DNA of 6,637 bases from positions 1-6,637 of the forward strand of contig CALMNS010000480.1 of assembly GCA_937871635.1 (NCBI GenBank), given 5' to 3'. The stretch is from an uncultured Solirubrobacter sp. (GTDB taxonomy: Bacteria; Actinomycetota; Thermoleophilia; Solirubrobacterales; Solirubrobacteraceae). Below the pieces are notes generated by a model that was not told where the DNA came from, did no database searches, and worked only from the letters and a program-made list of their open reading frames with translations. Of the stretch, positions 1 through 5,728 are shown piece after piece (within the stretch, counting starts at the first letter, position 1; each line of letters begins with the position of its first letter). The translations under genes were made by a program, and so were the position numbers.

Positions 1-1384
1 GGCCGGCCCCGCGGCCCGGCACGAGCAGCGCCGCGACCGCCCCGACGGCCAGCACCACGGCACCGACCGGGAGCGCCGCGGTCAGCCCGTCGGTGAACGT
101 CTGCGGCGACGCGTAGGAGCCGCTCGCGCTGAACACGCTGGCCAGCACGGCGACGCCCATCACCCCGCCCAGCTCGCGGATCGCGTTCGTCGCCCCGGAG
201 GCCTGCCCGGCCTCCTGGGGACGCACCGCCCGCAGGACCGCGTTCGCGCTCGGCGCGAAGACGAGCGCCATGCCCGTGCCACCCAGGACGAACGGGAGCA
301 CCAGCGCTCCGTAGGCGACGTCGACGGTCGCCACCTGGGAGAGCCACCCGATCGCCACCGCCTGGAGCGCGAGCCCGGCGGCCATCAGCGGCCGCGAGCC
401 GATCCGGTCGGAGAGGATCCCGGCCAGCGGGGCGATCAGCATCGGCATGCCCGTCCACGGCAGCGTCCGCAGGCCGGCCTCGAACGGCCCGTAGCCCTGG
501 GCGCTCTGGAAGTACTGGGAGAGCAGGAAGATCGACCCGAACACCCCGAAGAACATCGAGAACGAGACGACCTGCGTCGACGCGAAGCCGCGCGAGCGGA
601 AGAAGCGCATCGGCAGCATCGGCGCCCGCGTCCGCAGCTCCCACGCGACGAAGGCGACGATCAGGAGCACTCCGGCGGTCAGCGAGGCGAGCACGGTCGC
701 GCTCGTCCAGCCCAGCGCCTGGCCGCGGACGATGCCGAAGGTGACGCCGAGCAGACCGGCTCCGGCGAGACCCAGGCCGGGAAGGTCGAGCCGGTCCCCC
801 GACCCGTGCGACTCGCTGAGCAGCCGCCGGGCGAGCGGGATGAGCACGAGGCCGGTGGGGACGTTGAGCCAGAAGATCCACTGCCACGAGATCCCCTCGA
901 CCACCGCGCCGCCGACGAACGGCCCGAGCGCGACGCCCAGCCCGCTCACGCCCGCCCAGACGCCGAGGGCGAGGCCCCGCTTCTCCGCGGGGAACGCCTC
1001 GGACAGCAGGGTCAGCGTGAGGGGCGTGACCATCGCGGCGCCGAGGCCCTGGACGGCGCGAGCGGCGACGAGGGCCTCGAGCGACGGGGCGAGGGCGGCG
1101 AGGGCGCTGGCCAGGGTGAAGACGCCCAGGCCGAGGCCGAAGAGGCGCTTGCGCCCGAAGCGGTCCCCCAGCGCGGCGCCCGTGATCAGGAAGACGGCGA
1201 AGGTCAGCGTGTAGGCGTTGACGGTCCATTCGAGCGCCTCGATCGAACCACCGAAGTCGGCGCGGATCGAGGGAAGGGCGACGCCGACGACCAGGTTGTC
1301 GAGCGCCGTCATGAACAGCGCGATGGAGACGATGGCGAGGGTCCAGCCCGCGCGCGGCTTGGGGTCGGTCGGGGACGAGGACAT
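1..1384 (-). CDS. DHA2-family (EmrB/QacA-type) MFS drug efflux transporter, 3' end cut by window edge
   Basis: Integral membrane proton-coupled antiporter that probably exports drugs or other toxic hydrophobic compounds. I translated 461 codons from ATG 1382-1384; the reading frame is still open at base 1, so the C-terminus is missing. Visible family marks: a TM1 motif LDNLVVGVALP (about 28-38), motif A GDRFGRKR (73-80) in the loop between TM2 and TM3, motif B arginine R109 in ARAVQGLGAA, and the antiporter motif C GLGVALGPFVGG (148-159). Hydrophobic segments continue past residue 450, which fits the 14-TM DHA2 layout; full members are usually about 480-530 residues, so most of the gene is here. 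The start is fixed by an AAGGAGG site (1393-1399) 8 nt upstream. The gene lies 90 nt downstream of a TetR-type repressor on the same strand, and an operator-like repeat lies in that gap, so it is probably the repressor's target. The substrate cannot be read from the sequence. Confidence 0.93.
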   Translation of the reverse strand, partial: MSSSPTDPKPRAGWTLAIVSIALFMTALDNLVVGVALPSIRADFGGSIEALEWTVNAYTLTFAVFLITGAALGDRFGRKRLFGLGLGVFTLASALAALAPSLEALVAARAVQGLGAAMVTPLTLTLLSEAFPAEKRGLALGVWAGVSGLGVALGPFVGGAVVEGISWQWIFWLNVPTGLVLIPLARRLLSESHGSGDRLDLPGLGLAGAGLLGVTFGIVRGQALGWTSATVLASLTAGVLLIVAFVAWELRTRAPMLPMRFFRSRGFASTQVVSFSMFFGVFGSIFLLSQYFQSAQGYGPFEAGLRTLPWTGMPMLIAPLAGILSDRIGSRPLMAAGLALQAVAIGWLSQVATVDVAYGALVLPFVLGGTGMALVFAPSANAVLRAVRPQEAGQASGATNAIRELGGVMGVAVLASVFSASGSYASPQTFTDGLTAALPVGAVVLAVGAVAALLVPGRGAG

Positions 1385-1392
1385 GGCGGAAG

Positions 1393-1399
1393 CCTCCTT
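1393..1399 (-). promoter_or_regulatory. Ribosome binding site of the MFS gene
   Basis: AAGGAGG on the minus strand, a near-perfect Shine-Dalgarno sequence 8 nt before ATG 1382-1384. It decides the MFS start and contrasts with the tetR gene just upstream, which has no such site. Confidence 0.85.
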
Positions 1400-1405
1400 G
1401 AAGGT

Positions 1406-1425
1406 GTGTGATCGATTGCTCACTA
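1406..1425 (-). promoter_or_regulatory. Candidate second TetR operator, upstream of the MFS gene
   Basis: The minus strand reads T-AGTGAG-CAATCGA-TCAC-AC. Aligned without gaps to the 20-bp tetR operator at 2114-2133 it matches at 13 of 20 positions, including the whole AGTGAG half-site and a TCAC on the other side. The repeat itself is imperfect (GTGA...TCAC, 8-nt spacer). It sits 6 nt upstream of the MFS Shine-Dalgarno, where bound repressor could block a local promoter. A weak -35-like TTGTCC lies at 1429-1434, but I see no convincing -10. Regulation by the neighbouring TetR is inferred. Confidence 0.5.
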
Positions 1426-1474
1426 CGAGGACAAATGAGAGGGTGCGGGTGACGACGCCAGCCGGCATGGGGGC

Positions 1475-2110
1475 TCAGCAGTTCAGTTCGGGGTCGGCGC
1501 CGGACAGCACGCGGGCCCAGTCGGCGTCCACCGCGCCGGCGTCGAGCGCGGCGAGGACGTTGAGCAGCATCCCGCGGGCGAAGAACCGGCCGATCTCCTC
1601 CGGCCCGGCGTCCGACTCGCGCTGCACGAGCTCCACGAGCCGCGCGAAGCCGGCGCGGTTCGCCTCCCGGATGGCCTCCACCGACGGCGCGGCGGCGTGG
1701 GCGTGCAGCTGGACGAGCAGGAGGTCGCGATCCTCGAGGAGCTGCGAGTAGGACGCCCCCATCGCCGGCAGGACCGGGGCACCGGCGAGGCGTGCCTCGC
1801 GGGCCGCGGCCGCGAAGCGCTCGTAGATGCGCTCGTGCATCCGCTCGACGACCGCGACGGCCAGGAGCTCCTTGGAGGGAAAGAGCCGGAACAGGTAGGC
1901 CTGCGAGATGCCCGCGGCCCGGGCCAGGTCCGTCGTCGGCGTGCCGTGGATCCCGCGCTCGGCGACGACGCTGATCGCCGCCTCGACGAGCTCCTCCCGG
2001 CGGACCTCCGCGGTGGAAAGCGTGCGGGGAGCGCGAGCCGCCGGGGTGCTCGGGGCGGCCGGAGTGGTCCGGGTGGGCGGTTCGGTCGGGGCGGGCGACT
2101 CAGGGCTCAT
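1475..2110 (-). CDS. TetR/AcrR-family transcriptional repressor
   Basis: DNA-binding repressor, 211 residues from ATG 2108-2110, a usual length for the family. Residues 1-30 are rich in Pro, Ala, Thr and Ser and probably disordered. The TetR N-terminal domain follows at about 35-85: helix 1 (REELVEAAISVVAERG), then the helix-turn-helix TTDLARAAGISQAYLFRLFPSKELL (about 59-83) with the typical G-I-S-x-x-x-L/F-Y/F-R-x-F-x-S-K pattern. The remaining 125 residues form the variable, all-helical ligand-binding and dimerisation part; the ligand is unknown. A GTG at 2129-2131 would add seven residues, but it lies between the -35 and -10 elements of the apparent promoter, so ATG 2110 is preferred. The A of this ATG is 9 nt past the -10 box, with no Shine-Dalgarno, suggesting a leaderless or nearly leaderless message. 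A 20-bp palindrome over the promoter implies autorepression, and the downstream MFS pump is the likely target. It ends TGA at 1475-1477. Confidence 0.94.
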   Translation of the reverse strand: MSPESPAPTEPPTRTTPAAPSTPAARAPRTLSTAEVRREELVEAAISVVAERGIHGTPTTDLARAAGISQAYLFRLFPSKELLAVAVVERMHERIYERFAAAAREARLAGAPVLPAMGASYSQLLEDRDLLLVQLHAHAAAPSVEAIREANRAGFARLVELVQRESDAGPEEIGRFFARGMLLNVLAALDAGAVDADWARVLSGADPELNC

Positions 2111-2113
2111 CGA

Positions 2114-2133
2114 GAGTGAGTATGCACTCACTC
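2114..2133. promoter_or_regulatory. TetR operator: 20-bp inverted repeat over the tetR promoter
   Basis: Perfect 8-bp arms GAGTGAGT (2114-2121) and ACTCACTC (2126-2133) around the 4-bp centre ATGC. It covers the tetR -10 box and half of the -35/-10 spacer and ends 3 bp before the tetR start codon. Arm length and position are typical of TetR-family autoregulatory operators. The repeat is read directly from sequence; binding by the adjacent protein is inferred. Confidence 0.82.
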
Positions 2134-2147
2134 ACTCCGGATGTCAA
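2119..2147 (-). promoter_or_regulatory. Promoter of tetR (sigma-70/HrdB-type)
   Basis: Minus strand: TTGACA (2147-2142), an exact -35 consensus, then 17 bp, then CATACT (2124-2119), matching TATAAT at 4 of 6 positions. Transcription would begin around 2113-2110, at or within a few bases of ATG 2110. The operator overlaps the spacer and -10 element. Confidence 0.75.
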
Positions 2148-2152
2148 GGGGG

Positions 2153-2182
2153 GGGTCGTGCCCCCAGCAGGGGCCACGACCC
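2153..2182 (-). terminator. GC-rich hairpin closing the ccr operon
   Basis: GGGTCGTG (2153-2160) pairs with CACGACCC (2175-2182). After one C-C mismatch the stem continues CCCC (2162-2165) with GGGG (2170-2173) around an AGCA loop: 12 paired bases in 30 nt. It lies 26 nt past the stop of the 119-residue gene and just upstream of the tetR -35, so it could end ccr transcription and shield tetR from read-through. There is no U-tract on the minus strand (C-run then TTGACA), so it is not a classical intrinsic terminator; it could also be an mRNA-stabilising or Rho-associated structure. Confidence 0.55.
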
Positions 2183-2208
2183 ACTCAGACCAACCCGCCC
2201 AACCCCTC

Positions 2209-2568
2209 CTACGCCACGGTCGACTCCTGCTCGCCCCGCCCGAGCGACTGGCCGCCCTCCAGGGACCCGCTGCCGAAGCGGTCCCAGAACCCGTAGATCA
2301 CCGGCACCTGGTACCAGCTCGAGTAATCCCCCCGCCAGGCGATGAACTCGTCGCTGAGCCAGTAGCGCTCGAAGGACAGCTTGTCCGGGAAGTCCGCGGA
2401 CTGCATGAACTTGTACGTGTCGTCCCGGGCGCGCTGGACCTCCCACGCCGTCGCGCCGTAGCGGAGCGCCACGGGGGCGATCTCGAGCAGCGCGACCTCG
2501 AACTTGTCGCCGCGGAAGAGCGTCGCGTACCACGGGACGACGGCGACCCCTCCGGCTCCGCCGGCCAT
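2209..2568 (-). CDS. Conserved-looking 119-residue protein translationally coupled to ccr; ABM-like fold predicted
   Basis: Function not known to me. The protein is unusually aromatic (for example W13, Y14, W42, F54, Y69, W70, W78, W85, Y86, F94, W95), has no signal peptide or membrane segment, and is probably cytosolic. Reading hydrophobicity by eye gives strand (about 8-17), helix (19-37), strand (40-48), strand (51-58), helix (61-79), strand (85-95), the order of the dimeric alpha+beta barrel (ABM/EthD-like) fold. The stretch RDDTYKFMQSADFPDKLSFERYW (48-70) resembles that family's strand-then-helix region. The last 20 residues are Gly/Ser/Glu-rich and likely flexible. The start codon shares one base with the ccr stop (TGATG, 2566-2570) and a GGAGGT site lies 9 nt upstream within ccr, so it is made together with Ccr, suggesting a role on the same substrate or complex. 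No catalytic residue can be named. It ends TAG at 2209-2211. Confidence 0.82.
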   Translation of the reverse strand: MAGGAGGVAVVPWYATLFRGDKFEVALLEIAPVALRYGATAWEVQRARDDTYKFMQSADFPDKLSFERYWLSDEFIAWRGDYSSWYQVPVIYGFWDRFGSGSLEGGQSLGRGEQESTVA

Positions 2569-3824
2569 CAGGCCCCCACCTCCGCCCGGATCGCGCCCGC
2601 GCCCTCAGCGGTGCGGCCCAGGCCCTCCTCGGTCGCGCCGACCAGGATGGCGATCTTGCCCAGGTGCTTGTTGTCGCGCAGCAGCTGGTGCGCCTCGGCC
2701 ACCCCCTCAAAGCCCATCGTCTGCCAGAGCACGGGGCGGATCTTGCCCTGCTCGATGAGCCGGTTGGCCAGGTTGGCCTCCCAGGCGTTGGCGAAGTGCG
2801 AGCCGATGATCTGCTTCTGGCGCATCCACAGGTAGCGGACGTCGAAGTCGAGCGAGTAGCCCGACGTCGCCCCGCAGATGACCACCTTGCCGAAGGGCTT
2901 GACGCAGAGGACGGAGGTCGGGAAGGTCGCCTGGCCGACGTGCTCGAAGACGATGTCCGGCGGTCCGCCGAGAATCGACTCGACGTGCTGGGAGAAGCGG
3001 CGCGACTCCTTGAAGCGCGCCTTCTCCTCGTCGGGCGACTCGCCGCCGCGGCGCATCATCCCGACGTAGTCGTTGCGGTCGATGTAGCCCTTGGCGCCGA
3101 GCGAGCTGACGAGCTCGCCCTTGTCGGGCGAGGAGACGACGCCGACGCAGTCCGCGCCGGTGAGCGCGCAGAGCTGGGTGGCGAACACCCCGAGGCCGCC
3201 CGCCGCGCCCCAGATGAGGACCTTGTGGCCCGCCTGCAGCTCGGCCTGGTCGAGCAGCATCCGGTAGGCGGTGAAGTAGGTCAGCCCGTAGGAGGCCGCC
3301 TCCTCCCAGGTGAGGTTGTCGGGCTTGGGCAGGAGCTGCTGGGCCTGGACCTTGCAGAACTGGGCGAAGGAGCCCCAGGTCGTCTCGTAGCCCCAGATCT
3401 TCTGTGACGGCGCGGCGAGCGGGTCCAGGCCGTGGACCTCGGGATCCTCGTAGGAGGCCTGGTTGCAGTGCACCACGACCTCGTCGCCGGGCTTCCAGCG
3501 CGTCACGCCCTCGCCGACCTTCCAGACGACGCCCGAGGCGTCCGAGCCGCCGATGTGGTGGCCGAACTCCGGGTGGTCGCCGTAGCGCATCACCGAGACG
3601 GGCTCGCCGAGCGCCGCCCACACGTTGTTGAAGTTGACGCCCGCGGCCATGACCCGCACGGTGACCTCGAAGGCGCCGGGCTGGGGGACGTCGACCTCCT
3701 CGAGCTGCATCGCGTCGATCGGCTCGCCGAAGCGCTCCTCGCGGATGACCCAGGCGGCCATCGTGGCGGGCAGCTCGCCCGGCTCCACGTCGAGGTCGGC
3801 CACGTTCGAGATGTCAACGGCCAA
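2568..3824 (-). CDS. ccr: Crotonyl-CoA carboxylase/reductase
   Basis: Cytosolic MDR-superfamily enzyme that converts crotonyl-CoA, CO2 and NADPH to (2S)-ethylmalonyl-CoA, used in the ethylmalonyl-CoA pathway or as a polyketide extender source. The 418 residues match the family's usual length. Layout: N-terminal GroES-like catalytic domain (about 20-160) with GVNFNNVWAALG (62-73), GGSDASGVV (92-100) and WGYETTWGSFAQF (144-156); Rossmann domain with nucleotide-binding GAAGGLG (206-212) and VSSPDKGE (230-237); then FEHVGQATFPTS (293-304), RYLWMRQKQIIGSHFAN (330-346) and a C-terminal LGKIAILV (388-395). In the Kitasatospora setae enzyme Asn81, Phe170, Glu171 and His365 hold CO2. Here an Asn in 64-67, Tyr146, Glu147 and His343 appear to be the equivalents, so carboxylation rather than plain reduction is expected. 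The start is TTG (3822-3824), chosen because AGGAGG lies 10 nt upstream and no closer ATG or GTG fits. The gene begins 51 nt after corA and overlaps the next gene by one base. Family assignment is strong; the pathway role is open. Confidence 0.93.
   Translation of the reverse strand: MAVDISNVADLDVEPGELPATMAAWVIREERFGEPIDAMQLEEVDVPQPGAFEVTVRVMAAGVNFNNVWAALGEPVSVMRYGDHPEFGHHIGGSDASGVVWKVGEGVTRWKPGDEVVVHCNQASYEDPEVHGLDPLAAPSQKIWGYETTWGSFAQFCKVQAQQLLPKPDNLTWEEAASYGLTYFTAYRMLLDQAELQAGHKVLIWGAAGGLGVFATQLCALTGADCVGVVSSPDKGELVSSLGAKGYIDRNDYVGMMRRGGESPDEEKARFKESRRFSQHVESILGGPPDIVFEHVGQATFPTSVLCVKPFGKVVICGATSGYSLDFDVRYLWMRQKQIIGSHFANAWEANLANRLIEQGKIRPVLWQTMGFEGVAEAHQLLRDNKHLGKIAILVGATEEGLGRTAEGAGAIRAEVGA
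2578..2583 (-). promoter_or_regulatory. Ribosome binding site of the 119-residue gene, inside ccr
   Basis: GGAGGT on the minus strand, 9 nt before ATG 2566-2568, embedded in the last codons of ccr. It supports this ATG and independent or coupled initiation. Confidence 0.7.
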
Positions 3825-3834
3825 GGGGAGACGG

Positions 3835-3840
3835 CCTCCT
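3835..3840 (-). promoter_or_regulatory. Ribosome binding site deciding the TTG start of ccr
   Basis: AGGAGG on the minus strand, 10 nt before TTG 3822-3824. It lies in the 51-nt corA-ccr gap, where I could not recognise a promoter. Confidence 0.75.
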
Positions 3841-3875
3841 AAGCGGGGAAAGGGTCGGGTCCGGACGACGTCACC

Positions 3876-4820
3876 TTACATCCAGTCATCGCGCCGCCGG
3901 AAGAAGTAGACGCACAGGACGAGCAGGGGGAGCAGCAGCCCGCCCACCCCGAAAACCAGGAAGTCGGTGCGAGACGCGACGGAGTCCACCAGCCAGCGGA
4001 AGTTCTGCCCGAAGAACCCGGTGACCAGGGTGCCGACCACGAAGAAGGTGGCCAGGACGCTGAGCCGGGTGGCCGACTGGTTGAGCTTGTTGGCGTTCGC
4101 GGAGAAGCACGTGGTGGTGAGCGAGAAGAGGTCGTCGCGCTGGCGGCGCAGTTCGGTGCTGACCCGCACGAGGTGGTCGGCCACGTCGTCGAGGTAGGCC
4201 TTCGTCCCGTGCGAGAGCCCCGGCAGGGCGAGGATCGCCTCCGCCGCGGCCGGGAAGTAGTCCGCCTGGGCCTCGACGCGCCGCTCGTGGCGCGAGAGGT
4301 CCTGGCGCAGCCGGTAGATCTGCTCGAGCTGCTCGCTGCGGGTGCGGTGGAAGACGGCGTCCTCGAGCCCGTCCACGCGGGTCTCGAGCGCGTTGACGAG
4401 CGGGAAGTAGGCGTCGGTCAGCGCGATGAGGATCCGGTGGACGAGGTACTCCTCGCCCTCCACGACGTCGAGGCCGGCCAGCTCGGAGCGCAGCGAGTCG
4501 AGCCGGGTGCAGTCCCCGCGCCGGACGGTCAGGACGAACATCCCCGAGACGTAGACGTGCACCTCGACGCCCGGGTCCTCGACCGCGGCGCTGCGGGCCG
4601 GGGTGTAGAAGACGAGGAAGGCGTGCTCGGCGTAGGCGTCGACCTTCGGCCGCTGGCCGAACTCCTCGGAGTCCTTCATCGCGACCGGGTGCAGGCCGAG
4701 CTCCGTCCCGAGGGTGTCGACCTCCGCGGCGCTCGGGTGGAGGAGGTCGAGCCAGAAGAACTCGTCGGCGTCCCGGAGCCCCGCGAGCTGCGCCGGGTCC
4801 ACCTCGGTGAGGATGCGCAC
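3876..4820 (-). CDS. CorA-family divalent cation (Mg2+/Co2+) transporter, GQN variant
   Basis: Inner-membrane channel, pentameric in the family, carrying Mg2+ or related divalent cations. 314 residues from GTG 4818-4820. The first about 245 residues are the cytosolic domain: an alpha/beta part (about 1-115) and a long charged helical stretch (about 125-250) ending in the pore-lining stalk helix with FSANANKLNQSATRLSVLATFF. TM1 is about 253-270, followed by the signature loop GQN (271-273, within TGFFGQNF), and TM2 is about 287-307, then a basic tail RRRDDWM. CorA normally carries GMN; GQN is a variant I recall from actinobacterial members. The frame stays open upstream to about 5525, but that extension is Arg/Pro-rich and antiparallel to no domain; it only shadows the hydrolase gene. 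GTG 4820 begins right where CorA homology starts, 2 nt after the hydrolase stop. No clear Shine-Dalgarno is visible, so translation is probably coupled to the upstream gene. Confidence 0.91.
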   Translation of the reverse strand: MRILTEVDPAQLAGLRDADEFFWLDLLHPSAAEVDTLGTELGLHPVAMKDSEEFGQRPKVDAYAEHAFLVFYTPARSAAVEDPGVEVHVYVSGMFVLTVRRGDCTRLDSLRSELAGLDVVEGEEYLVHRILIALTDAYFPLVNALETRVDGLEDAVFHRTRSEQLEQIYRLRQDLSRHERRVEAQADYFPAAAEAILALPGLSHGTKAYLDDVADHLVRVSTELRRQRDDLFSLTTTCFSANANKLNQSATRLSVLATFFVVGTLVTGFFGQNFRWLVDSVASRTDFLVFGVGGLLLPLLVLCVYFFRRRDDWM

Positions 4821-4822
4821 CG

Positions 4823-5659
4823 CTAGAGCATGGCGCGGACCGCGGCGAGGACGGCCTCGGGGGCCTCCTCGGGCAGGAAGTGCCCGGCGCCCGGCACGAG
4901 CTCGACCTCGTCCGGGAGCTCGACCGCGCTGCGGATCGGATCGCCCTCGCCCATCAAGACGCGGTACGGGACCGCCGGCGGCGCGGCGCCGCCCCGGGCG
5001 TGCAGCTCGCGGGTGAGGAACGTGCGGTAGAGGGCCGAGGTGGCCGCCGCCCGGGCCGGCTCCTGCAGCACGTGGGAGTAGAGCTCGAGATCGCGCCGGG
5101 TGAAGGCGCCGGACCGCTTGGTGCCCAGCCGGATGAGCCCCTCGACCGCCTCGGGCCGCGAGCGCAGGACCGCGGGGCCCAGCCCGGGCGTCGAGACCAG
5201 GAACTGGTAGGAGGCGAACACGACGGTCTTCGGCCGCCGCCGGCTGCGGAACCACGGCGGCGGGATGGAGAGCGCGAGCAGGCCGCTCACCCGCTCGGGC
5301 GCCTGGCCGGCGAGCAGGAAGGCGATCCACCCGCCCCAGTCGTGTCCGGCCACGGGCAGCGGGTCGCGCACCTCGAGGGCGTCGAGCAGCGCGAGGAGGT
5401 CGCCGGCCAGCGTCGCCTTGGCGTAGCTCCCAGGCGGGGCGTCGCTCCAGCCGTGGCCGCGCAGGTCGGGGCAGAGGACGCGGTGCGTCCGGGCCAGCGG
5501 CCCGATCAGGTGGCGCCACACCCACCAGTGCTGCGGCCAGCCGTGGACGAGGAGGATCGGCGGGGCGTCCGGGTCGCCGGCCTCGGCGAGATGGAGCTCG
5601 ACGTCGCCGGCGCGGACGCGCCGGTGGCTGACGCCCTCGAGCTGCGGGATACCAATCAA
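4823..5659 (-). CDS. Alpha/beta hydrolase, epoxide-hydrolase-like
   Basis: Probably a cytosolic hydrolase of epoxides or related compounds. 278 residues, usual for the family. Motifs in order: oxyanion HGWP (39-42), PDLRGHG (64-70), nucleophile elbow GHDWGG (105-110) with Asp107 as nucleophile, a helical cap region (about 135-225) with Tyr151 and Tyr211 as possible ring-opening tyrosines, acid Asp240 in GEGDP, and base His260 in GAGHFLPEE. An Asp nucleophile with HGxP favours epoxide hydrolase over esterase; a haloalkane or fluoroacetate dehalogenase is the main alternative. The start is TTG 5657-5659, the first possible start in this frame; AGGA lies 11 nt upstream, a weak site. corA follows after 2 nt, making an operon likely, though no functional link between the two is evident. 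Confidence 0.9.
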   Translation of the reverse strand: MIGIPQLEGVSHRRVRAGDVELHLAEAGDPDAPPILLVHGWPQHWWVWRHLIGPLARTHRVLCPDLRGHGWSDAPPGSYAKATLAGDLLALLDALEVRDPLPVAGHDWGGWIAFLLAGQAPERVSGLLALSIPPPWFRSRRRPKTVVFASYQFLVSTPGLGPAVLRSRPEAVEGLIRLGTKRSGAFTRRDLELYSHVLQEPARAAATSALYRTFLTRELHARGGAAPPAVPYRVLMGEGDPIRSAVELPDEVELVPGAGHFLPEEAPEAVLAAVRAML

Positions 5660-5682
5660 CGGCTGTTTCGTCCTACGGTCAT
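5656..5682 (-). CDS. Possible 8-codon leader ORF before the hydrolase gene
   Basis: ATG (5680-5682) opens a reading frame MTVGRNSR ending TGA (5656-5658), which overlaps the hydrolase TTG start as TTGA. The weak AGGA of the hydrolase lies inside it. Such stop-start overlap can feed ribosomes to a poor start codon. Its own Shine-Dalgarno is weak (GAGG, 12 nt upstream) and short frames arise by chance, so this is tentative. Confidence 0.22.
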   Translation of the reverse strand: MTVGRNSR

Positions 5683-5697
5683 CGCAAGCTCTGACCT

Positions 5698-5714
5698 CGC
5701 CGCGCTTCGCGGCG
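5698..5714. repeat. Short GC hairpin between lipoprotein and hydrolase genes
   Basis: CGCCGCG (5698-5704) and CGCGGCG (5708-5714) form a perfect 7-bp stem with a 3-nt loop, 14 nt past the lipoprotein stop on the minus strand. No U-tract follows. It may act as a weak terminator or 3' mRNA end; stems this short are also expected by chance at this GC content. Confidence 0.35.
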
Positions 5715-5728
5715 GCTCGACCACGACG

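Noticed and set aside
732..1411. Plus-strand frames of 160 and 201 residues
   Set aside because: Arg/Pro/Gly-rich or low-complexity products antisense to the clearly coding MFS gene; typical GC-rich shadow frames.
1475..2131. GTG 2131 start for tetR
   Set aside because: It falls between the -35 and -10 elements and inside the operator, upstream of any transcript from that promoter.
2664..3842. Long plus-strand and minus-strand frames within ccr
   Set aside because: Low-complexity composition and complete overlap with the well-supported ccr reading frame.
3825..3875. Promoter for ccr in the corA-ccr gap
   Set aside because: TAAGGT and GTGACG occur, but no correctly spaced -35/-10 pair; short palindromes such as GTCCGGAC are common at this GC content.
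4821..5525. N-terminal extension of CorA back to 5525 (549-residue frame)
   Set aside because: The extra part is Arg/Ala/Pro-rich noise in another frame of the hydrolase gene; CorA similarity begins at GTG 4820.
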